Shown piece by piece: positions 13,373-22,499 of a stretch of 26,005 nt of DNA. Numbering within the stretch: the stretch's first letter is position 1; every line of letters starts with the position of its first letter. Source of the DNA: Bacillota bacterium (lineage in GTDB: Bacteria > Bacillota > Clostridia > Oscillospirales > Ruminococcaceae); NCBI GenBank assembly GCA_023413185.1, contig JAEZQD010000022.1, positions 1 to 26,005 of the forward strand. The letters run 5' to 3'. A program made the position numbers and the translations under genes. Under the pieces are notes generated by a model, which saw nothing but the letters and a program-made list of their open reading frames with translations, did no database searches and had not been told where the DNA came from.

Positions 13373-15706
13373 TTACTCTATGTCAATGTTATAGATGCGG
13401 GAGTAGTAGTCGCCGAACAGGCGAATCTCCTCGTTGTAGCCTGTGCCCGAAAACTGATGCTTGAGCTTGACGCCGTAGTGGTTGAGCAAGTCGCCGCCCG
13501 CGCGGTAGAACTCGTCGCACATCGCAAACATGTAATGGGACGAAAGCACAGTGTGAATAACACCGTCGCCCCGTATCTCTACCGGCAGTACGTTGTTAAT
13601 CAGCTCACCGAGCGCCTTGACGTTGATGTACTGCCTGCGCCCGGTTACAGTGTAGTTTTTCTCCCCGTCAAGACCGGTAAGCTTGAGTACCTCGCTGCCT
13701 TTGCCCGTCTTGCAGGTGATCTGAAACAACCCTGCCACCGCCTGACGCCGGTCGGGCGACACGCACAGCCACACCGTTTTGTCGGTGTCGCAAAGCGCAC
13801 GCAGCCGATAAAACCGCCCGAACTGGAACAGCCTGCGATGCGCCTTGTAATATGCCACCTGCTCTTTGATGGCGTTTTTGTCAAACTGGCTGAGCTTTGC
13901 AAGGTCTAGCTCGTAGCCGAAGCACCCGAAGGCCGCCACGTTAAAACGGGTTTCTATCGGGGTGCCGCGCAGTGACGAGCTGTGCGGGCTTTGCGAGACA
14001 TGCGCGCCCATGGTAGACAGCGGGTAACCGTAGCTGGTGCCCTGCTGAATGGAAAGGCGGCAGATGGGGTCGGTGTTGTCGCTGGTCCAGGTCTGGGGCA
14101 TGTAACACAGCATGCCAAGGTCAAAACGACTGCCGCCCGACGAGCACGACTCAAACAGCATCTTGGGGAAGCGCTTGGTCAGTTCCTCAAGCACGGTATA
14201 AAGCCCCAGCACGTAACGGTGAAAGAACTCACCCTGCCGCTCGGGTGCAAGCGTGGGGGAATACACATCCGAGAAATTGCGGTTCATATCCCACTTAATA
14301 TATTCGATATTCGCGCTTGAAAATACGTCCGAAAGCACCTTGACGAGATAATCGCACACCTCTTTGCGCGTTAGATCAAGCAGCAGCTGGTTTCGGCCCC
14401 TGCTCGGCTCACGCCCGGGCGCCTTTACCGCCCAGTCGGGGTGTGCGCGGTACAGGTCGCTGTCCTCGTTGACCATCTCGGGCTCTACCCACAGACCAAA
14501 CTTCATGCCGAGCTTATTGATCTTTTCGGCAAAGCCGGACAACCCTGCGGGTAGCTTCTTTTCGTTAACCACCCAGTCGCCCAGCGAGGAAGTGTCGTCG
14601 TCGCGCTTACCAAACCAGCCGTCGTCTAGCACAAACAGCTCCATGCCCATCTGTGCCGCCTCTTTGGCAATAGAAAGCAGCTTGCTCTGAGTAAAATGGA
14701 AGGTGGTCGCCTCCCAGTTGTTGATGAGGATGGGGCGCTCCTTATACTGCCACTCACCGCGCACGATGTGGTCGTTTACAAAGCGGTGCATGTTGTAAGA
14801 CAGCCCGTTTAACCCCTGCTCGGAATAAGTAAGCACTGCCTCAGGGCTGTAAAGGCTTTCCCCCTGCCCGAGCACCCATGCAAAGCCGGAGGGGTTTATG
14901 CCGGTAAGCAGGCGGGTTTTGCCCGTATAGGTCACCTCGCAGATCTCGCTGTGGTTGCCGCTGTACACAAGGTTTGAGGCGTAGCATCGCCCCGTATCCT
15001 CGGTGCAGTCGTGGGCGGTCAGCATCACAAACGGGTTGTGGCGCGACGAGCTTAGCCCCATCTTGGAGTCGCACACAAACGTGCCCTGACACAGCCTGCG
15101 GGTGTTCATGGTTCTCTCGTTGTTCCATGCGCCGTCGAAGGTTACAAACGAGTAGTTGCAGTCAAACAGGTCAAGCTGTGCGCTCATGATGCGGCGCACC
15201 GTCAGAGCGTCAGACCCGTTGTTGGTCAGCTTCACGTAACGGGTTATCACGTCCTGCTCGGGGTATACGACGTAGTAAAGGATAAGCTCCGCACCCAGCG
15301 TTTCGTCATACAGCACGACCTCGGTGGTCTCGCAGCAGTCCTCATCGCCCGTTGCCGAGGGCAGCCCGGGTATGGTGCTGCGCCCCTTATAGGTGCTGTG
15401 GGTACGGTACCGAAAGTCGGTAACCATGCAGCCGTTACTCACCGTCAGCTCGATTGCCGGCTCGCGAAAGTCCCCCTTGCCAAGACCGGAGTACTCCAAG
15501 CACTGGTCGTCAAGCCCAATATTCGGGTGCTCCTTTTGGTATGCCACCATCGTACCGTACTGGGTGACATTGGGCTGGGTAATGCAAGAGTAATCTGCAA
15601 GCGAGCGGATGCGGGCGCCGTAGTACAGGTTTTGCAGATGACCCGTGGGCAGCACCGACATAATGTAGCTTGTGCCGTTTGTGTTAAGGGCAATGACAGC
15701 GTGCAT
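13373..15706 (-). CDS. Alpha-galactosidase, glycoside hydrolase family 36
   Basis: A 777-residue retaining glycosidase that removes terminal alpha-galactose from raffinose-type sugars or galactosylated polymers. No signal peptide is present, so it should act in the cytoplasm. The N-terminal beta-sandwich contains LQNLYYGARI and LEYSGLGKGDFREP. The catalytic barrel carries the nucleophile in KWDMNR (D473) and the acid/base in SDNTDPI (D543). The spacing of 70 matches that of characterised Geobacillus enzymes (D478/D548). FESCSSGGSRFD is the expected substrate-binding stretch. ATG 15706 has AAAGGGGA about 9 nt upstream. It begins 36 nt after the DHHW gene on the same strand and ends at a terminator, so it is probably the last gene of a three-gene operon. 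No sugar transporter is adjacent. Confidence 0.95.
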   Translation of the reverse strand: MHAVIALNTNGTSYIMSVLPTGHLQNLYYGARIRSLADYSCITQPNVTQYGTMVAYQKEHPNIGLDDQCLEYSGLGKGDFREPAIELTVSNGCMVTDFRYRTHSTYKGRSTIPGLPSATGDEDCCETTEVVLYDETLGAELILYYVVYPEQDVITRYVKLTNNGSDALTVRRIMSAQLDLFDCNYSFVTFDGAWNNERTMNTRRLCQGTFVCDSKMGLSSSRHNPFVMLTAHDCTEDTGRCYASNLVYSGNHSEICEVTYTGKTRLLTGINPSGFAWVLGQGESLYSPEAVLTYSEQGLNGLSYNMHRFVNDHIVRGEWQYKERPILINNWEATTFHFTQSKLLSIAKEAAQMGMELFVLDDGWFGKRDDDTSSLGDWVVNEKKLPAGLSGFAEKINKLGMKFGLWVEPEMVNEDSDLYRAHPDWAVKAPGREPSRGRNQLLLDLTRKEVCDYLVKVLSDVFSSANIEYIKWDMNRNFSDVYSPTLAPERQGEFFHRYVLGLYTVLEELTKRFPKMLFESCSSGGSRFDLGMLCYMPQTWTSDNTDPICRLSIQQGTSYGYPLSTMGAHVSQSPHSSSLRGTPIETRFNVAAFGCFGYELDLAKLSQFDKNAIKEQVAYYKAHRRLFQFGRFYRLRALCDTDKTVWLCVSPDRRQAVAGLFQITCKTGKGSEVLKLTGLDGEKNYTVTGRRQYINVKALGELINNVLPVEIRGDGVIHTVLSSHYMFAMCDEFYRAGGDLLNHYGVKLKHQFSGTGYNEEIRLFGDYYSRIYNIDIE

Positions 15707-15742
15707 CAGACAGTTCCCCTTTCGGTGAAGGTATGCGTCGCC

Positions 15743-16891
15743 TTAGTCAGCAACCTGTTTTGCGGTTATCGCGAGCTTTGCGACATCGGTGGAGTGGGAG
15801 AAGGTATCCACATTGTATAGTAGTAACACCTGGTCGTATTGCTCAACATCAATCAGCGTGTCGTAGGCTTGGTTGATGTAGCGAAGGTCAACCAGCGTTA
15901 TGGTGGTATAATAGTCGGCAAACATCGGCGCGATGGCGTGGGCATAGGAGTCCTTAAAGATGAGCAGCCGCTTGCCGGATGTCGTGTTTGTTTGAATCGT
16001 GACGATTGGCTGATTTTGCCCAAGGAACATGGAGTACTGATCCTTCTTCTCTAAAAACTCATTAAAGTACATCGAGGGATAGGTGGAGGTTTTTGCGCCG
16101 TCAAACACATCTACGGTCGCCTGCACCGATGAGCTGCGCTTTTCGTACCGGCTTATGATGTCCGGTGAGATGCTGCGAAAGCCCGCCTTGGAATAGAGGG
16201 TGCCAAAGAAGTTATGCGAAACGTTCTGCACGTTGTAGTTGTTTTTTTGCACGGTTAAAATACCCATGCGATCCGCCGCCTCGGTAAACGCGCAGAACGC
16301 GCCGTGAGACGTCCAGTGGTGGTCGGTTCTGTAATAAATATACTCATCCTTATTCTCAAACAGCACCTTGTAGATATCAATTTCGTTGGCGGCGCCGCGA
16401 AGCTGTTTGGCAACCTCCTTAATGTAGGCGCGCTGATCCCAGCTCTGTACCCCTGTGGGCAGTTTCTCGCGGTGAATCTCCGCCGCGGTGGGTACGAGCA
16501 TTAGGTAGGTCGGCTTCTTGAACGCGTCCACAAACTGCGTGATTGCCTCGATGTTCTTTGCCGTTTTGCTCTGGTCGGGCTCATCGATGTGCTGAATCAG
16601 TCGGTCGCCGCAGATATAGATGCCGTTGTTTTCGCGCTTGCCCGAGGCAAATTCAATATACCCCTTGGCACTTACCCAGATGTCTCTGCCTACAAAATGG
16701 TCGGAAAACCACGTCTCCAGCCCGTCCATAAAGCTGCGGGAGGTTATGCTTTTTATACTTAGGCGCGGAAACGATGCCAGGGTGCGGTTTTCCATCTCGG
16801 AAAAATCGGTCTTGGGCGTTAAGAACGTCCAGATGGGAAGTCCGAGCAAAAACAGCGACAGCAGTATTGTAGATGTAATCTTAGCTTTCAT
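15743..16891 (-). CDS. DHHW/AlgX-like SGNH-fold protein, probable polymer O-acetylation partner
   Basis: A 382-residue exported or membrane-anchored protein. Residues 1-25 form a signal anchor (TSTILLSLFLLGLPIWTFL). The DHHW motif is at 190-193 within YYRTDHHWTSHGAF, and a later KDSYAHA supplies the Ser expected in the SGNH-like AlgJ/AlgX/DHHW group (PF14286-like). Such proteins sit outside the membrane and transfer acetyl groups, delivered by an MBOAT partner, onto a polysaccharide. That fits the MBOAT gene 36 nt upstream. The acceptor polymer is unknown. ATG 16891 has AGGGGAG 10 nt upstream. It is likely co-transcribed with the genes on both sides. Confidence 0.88.
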   Translation of the reverse strand: MKAKITSTILLSLFLLGLPIWTFLTPKTDFSEMENRTLASFPRLSIKSITSRSFMDGLETWFSDHFVGRDIWVSAKGYIEFASGKRENNGIYICGDRLIQHIDEPDQSKTAKNIEAITQFVDAFKKPTYLMLVPTAAEIHREKLPTGVQSWDQRAYIKEVAKQLRGAANEIDIYKVLFENKDEYIYYRTDHHWTSHGAFCAFTEAADRMGILTVQKNNYNVQNVSHNFFGTLYSKAGFRSISPDIISRYEKRSSSVQATVDVFDGAKTSTYPSMYFNEFLEKKDQYSMFLGQNQPIVTIQTNTTSGKRLLIFKDSYAHAIAPMFADYYTTITLVDLRYINQAYDTLIDVEQYDQVLLLYNVDTFSHSTDVAKLAITAKQVAD

Positions 16892-16927
16892 TGCAAAAGT
16901 CTCCCCTCGTATGCCGCAGACAAACGG

Positions 16928-18334
16928 CTAAAACCTAAAGTACAAAAACGGATTGTAGGTGGCGTCCACCAGATACGCCGTACACAGCAGCACCATAATG
17001 ACCTGCAACACAATCGCAATGACATTCGCCACGGCCGGGCGACTGCGGTAGACGCGTTTGGAGAGCTTGTGCAGCCAGTCGGTCGATAGAATTAGGCTGA
17101 TAACAAACACCACCCCGTAGGAGGACAACAGGTATATAAACGTTCCGTCCGCAACCGCGCGCCCCTGAGTGCCGAACATTGCGCCATAATAGGCCAGTGC
17201 CTGCGAGATGTCGGTAAACTCAAACAGCACCCAGCCCAGCACCACCAAAATAAAGGTGTACACGCGGGTGATGCTAAACGGTATCTTGCCTAGTACCTTT
17301 AATAAAAACAGCTTTTCTATCATCAGCAGGACGCCGTAATAAAGCCCCCACAACACAAAGTTCCAGCTTGCGCCGTGCCACAGACCCGTGAGCATCCACA
17401 CAATCAGCAGATTGAGCACCATACGTAACGCACCCTTGCGGTTGCCGCCTAAGGGTATGTACACATACTCGCGAAACCATGTGCCCAGCGTCATATGCCA
17501 TCTGCGCCAAAACTCGGTTACGCTTTTTGATACGTACGGAAAATCGAAGTTCTTAGGGAAGCGAAAGCCAAGCATACGCCCCATGCCGATAGCCATATCC
17601 GAATAGCCCGAAAAATCAAAATAGATCTGCATGGTAAACGCAAGGATGCCAAACCACGCGGTTGTTACCGAAAGCTCGCTTGCGGGAATCTCCTTGACAC
17701 GCGTCCACAACGAGCCGACGTTGTTGGCTATCAGCACCTTTTTGGCAAGACCCTGAATAAACATCCCCGCCCCCTCGCCGAGGTTTAGCACCGACACCCT
17801 GCGTTGTTGCAGCTCGCGCTGCACATCGCCGTAGCGGACGATGGGCCCTGCCACCAGCTGCGGGAACATTGAAACATAAGCGGCGTAGTCCACAAAGCTC
17901 TTTTGCTCGGGTACGTTTCTTCGGTAAAGGTCGATGGTGTAGCTCATGCTCTGGAAGGTGTAGAACGAGATGCCAATGGGCAGCGCGATCTTCGGGTCGG
18001 AGATGGTTAGCCCAAACAGATCGTTTAGGTTCTGCACCACAAACGAGTTATACTTAAACACCGCAAGGATGGATAGGTTTACAATGATGGACGCGAGCAG
18101 CACCGCAAGCCTTGCCTTTTGGTTTGCGTCAAACCGTGTCATCACACGGCCGCAGGTGTAGTCTACCAGCACGGTAAAGGTCATAAGAAAGATGTAAACG
18201 GGCTCGCCCCACGCATAAAACACAAAGCCCGAAACAAACAGCACAAAGTTACGCGCCTGTTTGGGCACAAGGTAGTAAAATATCAGTACCACCGGCAGGA
18301 ACAGATATAGAAAAGTTAAGCTTGAAAATACCAT
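16928..18334 (-). CDS. MBOAT O-acyltransferase (AlgI/DltB-like)
   Basis: A polytopic membrane protein of 468 residues in the MBOAT family that passes acyl groups, usually acetyl, across the membrane to an exported acceptor. The N-terminus MVFSSLTFLYLFLPVVLIFYY and the following FYAWGEP are typical of AlgI-like members. A conserved stretch, FWRRWHMTLGTWFREYVYIPLGGNR, precedes LTGLWHGASWNF, where H320 is the expected catalytic histidine. It is paired with a downstream DHHW/AlgX-like gene, as in alginate and other polysaccharide acetylation systems. ATG 18334 has GGAAGG about 13 nt upstream, a slightly long spacing. No clear promoter was found in the 92-nt gap behind rnmV, so it may be weakly promoted or read through. 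Confidence 0.93.
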   Translation of the reverse strand: MVFSSLTFLYLFLPVVLIFYYLVPKQARNFVLFVSGFVFYAWGEPVYIFLMTFTVLVDYTCGRVMTRFDANQKARLAVLLASIIVNLSILAVFKYNSFVVQNLNDLFGLTISDPKIALPIGISFYTFQSMSYTIDLYRRNVPEQKSFVDYAAYVSMFPQLVAGPIVRYGDVQRELQQRRVSVLNLGEGAGMFIQGLAKKVLIANNVGSLWTRVKEIPASELSVTTAWFGILAFTMQIYFDFSGYSDMAIGMGRMLGFRFPKNFDFPYVSKSVTEFWRRWHMTLGTWFREYVYIPLGGNRKGALRMVLNLLIVWMLTGLWHGASWNFVLWGLYYGVLLMIEKLFLLKVLGKIPFSITRVYTFILVVLGWVLFEFTDISQALAYYGAMFGTQGRAVADGTFIYLLSSYGVVFVISLILSTDWLHKLSKRVYRSRPAVANVIAIVLQVIMVLLCTAYLVDATYNPFLYFRF

Positions 18335-18426
18335 CTATTTGCTACGTCCTTCCTTCATTCGCTTTGAGGATGGGTGTATTGCGTTATCGCTAGTTCACTT
18401 TCATGCTTAAATAAAACGGAGCAAAA

Positions 18427-19023
18427 CTATACGTTGTTAAGGTATAGCTCGCGTACCATGGCTTTATACTGGTCGACGGAATAAAAGGCGTTTAGCACCT
18501 CAACCAGCGCGTTTGCGCTTAGCCGCTCGGGCAGGTTCAGCTTCTGAAGCAGGGCTTGCCGCATTGCGGCGCTGTTTTGCCCTCCCGATAGTCCGTCGTT
18601 ATAAAGATCGAGCTTTGTAATCTTCGGCTCGTCCTGCGCACGGTCGCACGCGGTTACCCCCGCCTGCTTTAGGGCAAAAAGGATGCTCTCTTTGGCAACC
18701 CCCTCTACCCCCAGCTTTCCCTCTTTGGACGGTACGGTCTTTCTGCGCTCCTTACCCAGAACGTCGGGGATATAGGCGTGCAGTACCTGCCCGTCGGGGA
18801 TTGCCCCTTTTAAATAGGAGCGAATCTGAAAACCCGCGCGGTCGGAATCGGTCAAGATCAAGATGCCCGTTTGTTTGGCAAGCGCCCGGATGAGTGCAAG
18901 CTTTTCGGGGTTCTTGTAGATGGCAAAGCCCCCTGTTTCGATGATAACGGCATCGAGAAAAGAGGAAAGCTTTATCTTGTCATACTTTCCTTCCACTATA
19001 ACAGTCTGCGTCAGTTTAATCAA
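18427..19023 (-). CDS. rnmV: Ribonuclease M5 / Toprim domain protein
   Basis: A 198-residue Toprim nuclease. RNase M5 trims 5S rRNA precursors in low-GC Gram-positives, acting with ribosomal protein L18. The Toprim motifs are VIVEGKYDK (E11) and ILTDSDRAG (D59, D61). LGVEGV in the middle and the C-terminal DUF4093-like region agree with this family. The length is close to the roughly 190 residues usual for it. Its ATG at 19023 overlaps the holA stop by 4 nt, so translation is probably coupled. In many Firmicutes rnmV lies near ksgA instead; here the neighbour is holA. Confidence 0.85.
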   Translation of the reverse strand: MIKLTQTVIVEGKYDKIKLSSFLDAVIIETGGFAIYKNPEKLALIRALAKQTGILILTDSDRAGFQIRSYLKGAIPDGQVLHAYIPDVLGKERRKTVPSKEGKLGVEGVAKESILFALKQAGVTACDRAQDEPKITKLDLYNDGLSGGQNSAAMRQALLQKLNLPERLSANALVEVLNAFYSVDQYKAMVRELYLNNV

Positions 19024-20087
19024 GATTTTCCCTCATTTGCACGCAGAATTAACAGGCGCATAACCGCCTGCTCCAGCAGCACATAACCGTCCGCCTTGCT
19101 GCTTTTCAGCTCACAGTCGCACGCAACCAGTACATCGAGCGCACCGGTCAGGTAGCGCGTCGAAAGCCTTGCCGCGTCCTTCTGCACATAGTAAAACCGG
19201 TTGGGGTTGCCCTTGTAGCCAAAGTCGGCAAACACCGCTTTGCCATCCTTGCCCGCCTGCGCGCCCAGTTTGGCGCGGTAAAAATCAATGTGCCCCGATG
19301 AAAGTGCCGCAAGGATGGCAACCGGCTCCTCGCGCTTTGCGCGATACTCATCAATCAGCTTAAGCGCCTTGGCGCCGTCGCCCGACGCAACCGCGCCCGA
19401 AAGCTCGTATGCCATTGCGTCCGGTTCCTTTTCGCACATCAGCTCGATATCCCGCACGGTAATCTCGCCGCCCTGACGGTACGCGGTCAGGCGGTTTAGG
19501 TCGCTTACCAAAAGCTCCATTTTGTAGCGGCTGCGCTCACACAACAGCTTTGCCGCCGCGCCATCCAGCTGTGCGCCCTGCTTTTCGGCGTAGGTGCGCG
19601 CGTATCGCATCAGGTCCTGCTCGGTGCGCACGCGCAGCTCCACCACCACGCCCACCTCGCCCGCGAGCTTTAAAAACCGCTTCCACTTAGCCGAAAGGCT
19701 CTTTTTGCCGCCGATATCCTGCGACAGGGTGCAAAACAACAGCACCGTGGTGTCGGGGATGTCCTCAACAAGCTCGCACAGGCGCGCAAAGTCGCTCTCG
19801 GAGTACTGCTCGGCGTTAAAGTCGGCGATATGCACGCACTTTTGCGCCCCAAACAGCGGCAGCGCAGTGGCGGCGTCGCAGATGGTATCCACATCCGTCG
19901 CCTTGCCGTCAAACGGCATATAGTTAAAACCGGCCGCGGCATCGGGCGCCGCCTTTTGCACCAGCCGGTCGATGTACTGTCTTTTCAGGTAGTCCTCCTC
20001 GCCGTACAAAAAGTACAGGCGGCGGCAGGGCTCGTTTTTTATATGCAGCCGAAACGACTGCTCATCGGTAAACGTCAATCGCCGCAT
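19020..20087 (-). CDS. holA: DNA polymerase III subunit delta
   Basis: The delta subunit of the clamp loader opens the sliding clamp during replication. The 355 residues begin with LYFLYGEEDYLKRQYIDRLV, the family's degenerate nucleotide-binding region that lacks a true Walker lysine. It continues through the TALPLFGAQKCVHIADF and LLFCTLSQDIGGKKSL segments and ends in a helical collar domain. It overlaps the 3' end of comEC by 26 nt and the start of rnmV by 4 nt. Which start is used is uncertain. ATG 20087 has GGAGG immediately in front with no spacing, whereas the in-frame TTG at 20078 has the same GGAGG 9 nt upstream, a better distance. Either start leaves the domain intact. Confidence 0.9.
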   Translation of the reverse strand: MRRLTFTDEQSFRLHIKNEPCRRLYFLYGEEDYLKRQYIDRLVQKAAPDAAAGFNYMPFDGKATDVDTICDAATALPLFGAQKCVHIADFNAEQYSESDFARLCELVEDIPDTTVLLFCTLSQDIGGKKSLSAKWKRFLKLAGEVGVVVELRVRTEQDLMRYARTYAEKQGAQLDGAAAKLLCERSRYKMELLVSDLNRLTAYRQGGEITVRDIELMCEKEPDAMAYELSGAVASGDGAKALKLIDEYRAKREEPVAILAALSSGHIDFYRAKLGAQAGKDGKAVFADFGYKGNPNRFYYVQKDAARLSTRYLTGALDVLVACDCELKSSKADGYVLLEQAVMRLLILRANEGKS

Positions 20088-22347
20088 CCTCCAATCTCAA
20101 TCTACCGTCTGCGCCGCAGCGCAGCACAAGCGGGTTATCGCCTACGGGCGTCAGCATGGTCTTGCCCAAAAAGTCGGGCTTGTGTTTATTTAAAATCACT
20201 TCGCTTACGATGTAATAGTTCGCCCTGATTCGTTTGAGGTTGTTTGGCATCTTGCCGCTGATGACACACACATCGGGTGACAGGATCCAATCGGCAAGTG
20301 CCGCCGCATCCACGCCGCTATACAAAAACAAAACCGAAACGCCGTTTGCGGTGAGGTATACCGCCCCTTTGCCGCGCTCCCTCTTGTCTATGTAACAGGC
20401 AACGCCCTCCAGCAGGGTGTGGGTGGTAATGCCCCCCGGCTCAATCAGCTGTACCCCATCGGTCAGGGTGTTGAGCTCCTTTGCACGGATGGTGTCGTTT
20501 GCAAGAAGTGTTTGCTGCGCCGGCGTGCGTTTGGCGGTTTCGCGCACCACAGCCGCCGCGCTGTCGGTCAGGCAGGGCACGAGCATCAGCTCGGGCAGCA
20601 GCGCGTTGTCCGTCACATAATACGGTGCACCGCTTGCCCTGTTTTTGGTGTCGACCCCCGCAATAATCGCGGCACTTCCACCGCGGTGCAGTACGGCGGT
20701 CTGCGAAATACTCGCATCGGGCAGTGCAATGACCACATCGGCGCTGTTTTGGCTGTAAGCGAACCAGCCGCCCATACACAGCAGCACCGCGGCAAGGCTT
20801 ATCAGGGCAGGGGCGTGCTTGTACTTGCGCTTAACCAGCCGTACCGCCGCCATCAAGACGGACAACGACGAAACGATGCAGACGGCTACAACGCTCGCCT
20901 TCGCATAGGCAAAAGGGGACCGGGCAAAAAGCTCGGAGATGCGCAGCACCATCAGCACTAGGATACGGGTGCAAAAGCCCAGTGCATCCGCAATGGGGGT
21001 AAGCCCTGCAACACCCGCAATGCCGGTAAATAGGGTAAGCACCGTAAGCGGCGGGATAAGAAAAAGCACGAGCACGTTGACCACGGGACCAATCAAAGAC
21101 ACCCCGCCAAACACCGCGGCGGTAACGGGGTAGGTAAACAGGGTGGCGGAAAGCGACAGCGTGCCCGCCTGTACCGCCCATTTCCCATGCTTGTACAGCC
21201 GCGGCAGCCTATGCTCGCACAAAGCGTTAAGCGACGGGGCAAGCAGCACAATGGCAAGGGTTGCGGCAAACGACAGGATAAACGACAGCGACACCAGCGC
21301 CGAAGGGTTTGCCACGCAGATGATAAGAGCCGAAAATGAAACAGCGTTAACAGGGTCGTACCGTCGGTAAAACAGCCTTGCCAGGAACAACGCACTTGCC
21401 ATGACAGCGGCGCGTACCACCGATGCGGTAAAGCCCGCAAACGCGCTAAACAAAAGCAGTGCCACCATGCAAAGGATGCCGCTTAGCCTGCGTGGACATC
21501 TTAGCAGTGTCAAAAACAGCAGTAAAAACTGCGTGAGTATCGTCACATGCAGCCCCGAAACCGCAAGCAGGTGGCTAAGCCCCGCCATACGAAAGGAGCG
21601 CAGAACATCCTGCGGCACGCCGCTTTTGTCTCCCGTCAGGATTGCGGCGGCAACCGCACCCGCGTCGCCGCCCACCGCGCGCACAATTGCCGTGCGCACA
21701 CCGTCACGCAGCGAGCGCAGCAGGGCAAGCGGCGGGTAGCGCGCAGGGCTTTGGTAGGAGATGTCGCCGTAGGCGTAGCAAAACGCCATGATGTCGTCCG
21801 CATCGCGGATGACATAGGGGCTGCTGTTAGCAACGGGATAGGGCTGTGTGATATTAACCACCGCAGTCAGCTTGTCCCCGTAAGTCGAGTCAAGGGGTGC
21901 GGGTACGGTCAGGCGCATGCGCACGGCTTGGGGGTAGTGTGCTTTCTCGTACCGCTCGGTCTGCGGGTTGTAAACCGCGATGTCGGTTGCATAAACCACA
22001 TAATGATATCTGCTGCCGCTTACCCCCGCCGTGTCATCAAGCCGTGCTGTAATCGTCGCCTTTTGCCCGTATAGTGCCGATGCCTGCCCCGGCACCGTCA
22101 CGGTGCGATACAGCGCATACAACGTGCCGAATGCAAACACCACAAAGCAGATGAGCGCAACGCGCAGGACATTCTTGCTTGGGCGCACAAGGACGCAGAT
22201 AATACAGCCCACGACGGGAACCACCGCCGCCGCGAGGAATAAGCCCTGCGGACGAAACTGTTCCCCCGACAGGGAGGAATACAAAAAAACGACCGCAAGC
22301 GATATCAGATAGGTACACCCTATTACCGGCAGCGGTCGTTTGATCAT
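20062..22347 (-). CDS. comEC: ComEC/Rec2-type DNA uptake channel with degenerate C-terminal domain
   Basis: A polytopic membrane protein of 761 residues thought to carry single-stranded DNA across the membrane in competence. The N-terminal soluble DUF4131 part lies between the first helices and about residue 200. The Competence domain follows, with the hallmark SHLLAVSGLHVTIL at about 258-271 and many helices to about 500. In most homologues a metallo-beta-lactamase domain with an HxHxDH motif follows. Here the last 240 residues keep a recognisable remnant (AVLHRGGSAAIIAG) but show no such His motif, so the domain looks catalytically dead. ATG 22347 has AAGGT 9 nt upstream. The 152-nt gap behind it shows no clear promoter. 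Confidence 0.92.
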   Translation of the reverse strand: MIKRPLPVIGCTYLISLAVVFLYSSLSGEQFRPQGLFLAAAVVPVVGCIICVLVRPSKNVLRVALICFVVFAFGTLYALYRTVTVPGQASALYGQKATITARLDDTAGVSGSRYHYVVYATDIAVYNPQTERYEKAHYPQAVRMRLTVPAPLDSTYGDKLTAVVNITQPYPVANSSPYVIRDADDIMAFCYAYGDISYQSPARYPPLALLRSLRDGVRTAIVRAVGGDAGAVAAAILTGDKSGVPQDVLRSFRMAGLSHLLAVSGLHVTILTQFLLLFLTLLRCPRRLSGILCMVALLLFSAFAGFTASVVRAAVMASALFLARLFYRRYDPVNAVSFSALIICVANPSALVSLSFILSFAATLAIVLLAPSLNALCEHRLPRLYKHGKWAVQAGTLSLSATLFTYPVTAAVFGGVSLIGPVVNVLVLFLIPPLTVLTLFTGIAGVAGLTPIADALGFCTRILVLMVLRISELFARSPFAYAKASVVAVCIVSSLSVLMAAVRLVKRKYKHAPALISLAAVLLCMGGWFAYSQNSADVVIALPDASISQTAVLHRGGSAAIIAGVDTKNRASGAPYYVTDNALLPELMLVPCLTDSAAAVVRETAKRTPAQQTLLANDTIRAKELNTLTDGVQLIEPGGITTHTLLEGVACYIDKRERGKGAVYLTANGVSVLFLYSGVDAAALADWILSPDVCVISGKMPNNLKRIRANYYIVSEVILNKHKPDFLGKTMLTPVGDNPLVLRCGADGRLRLEDAAIDVYR

Positions 22348-22499
22348 AGCTGTGACCTTGCCGCCCCGTTACAAACAGGCACGGCGTGTGAGAAGATCGA
22401 TTTGGTGCGGTGCCGCGGCAGCGGTGAGTGTAATGGGAAGGAGTATAATCCATTCATACCGTTTCACCCGTTTTGTCGTGACATCAAACAGCAGTATCC

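Noticed and set aside
22348..22499. Promoter for comEC around a TATACT at about 22443
   Set aside because: The hexamer is reasonable, but I could not find a matching -35 box at the right distance.
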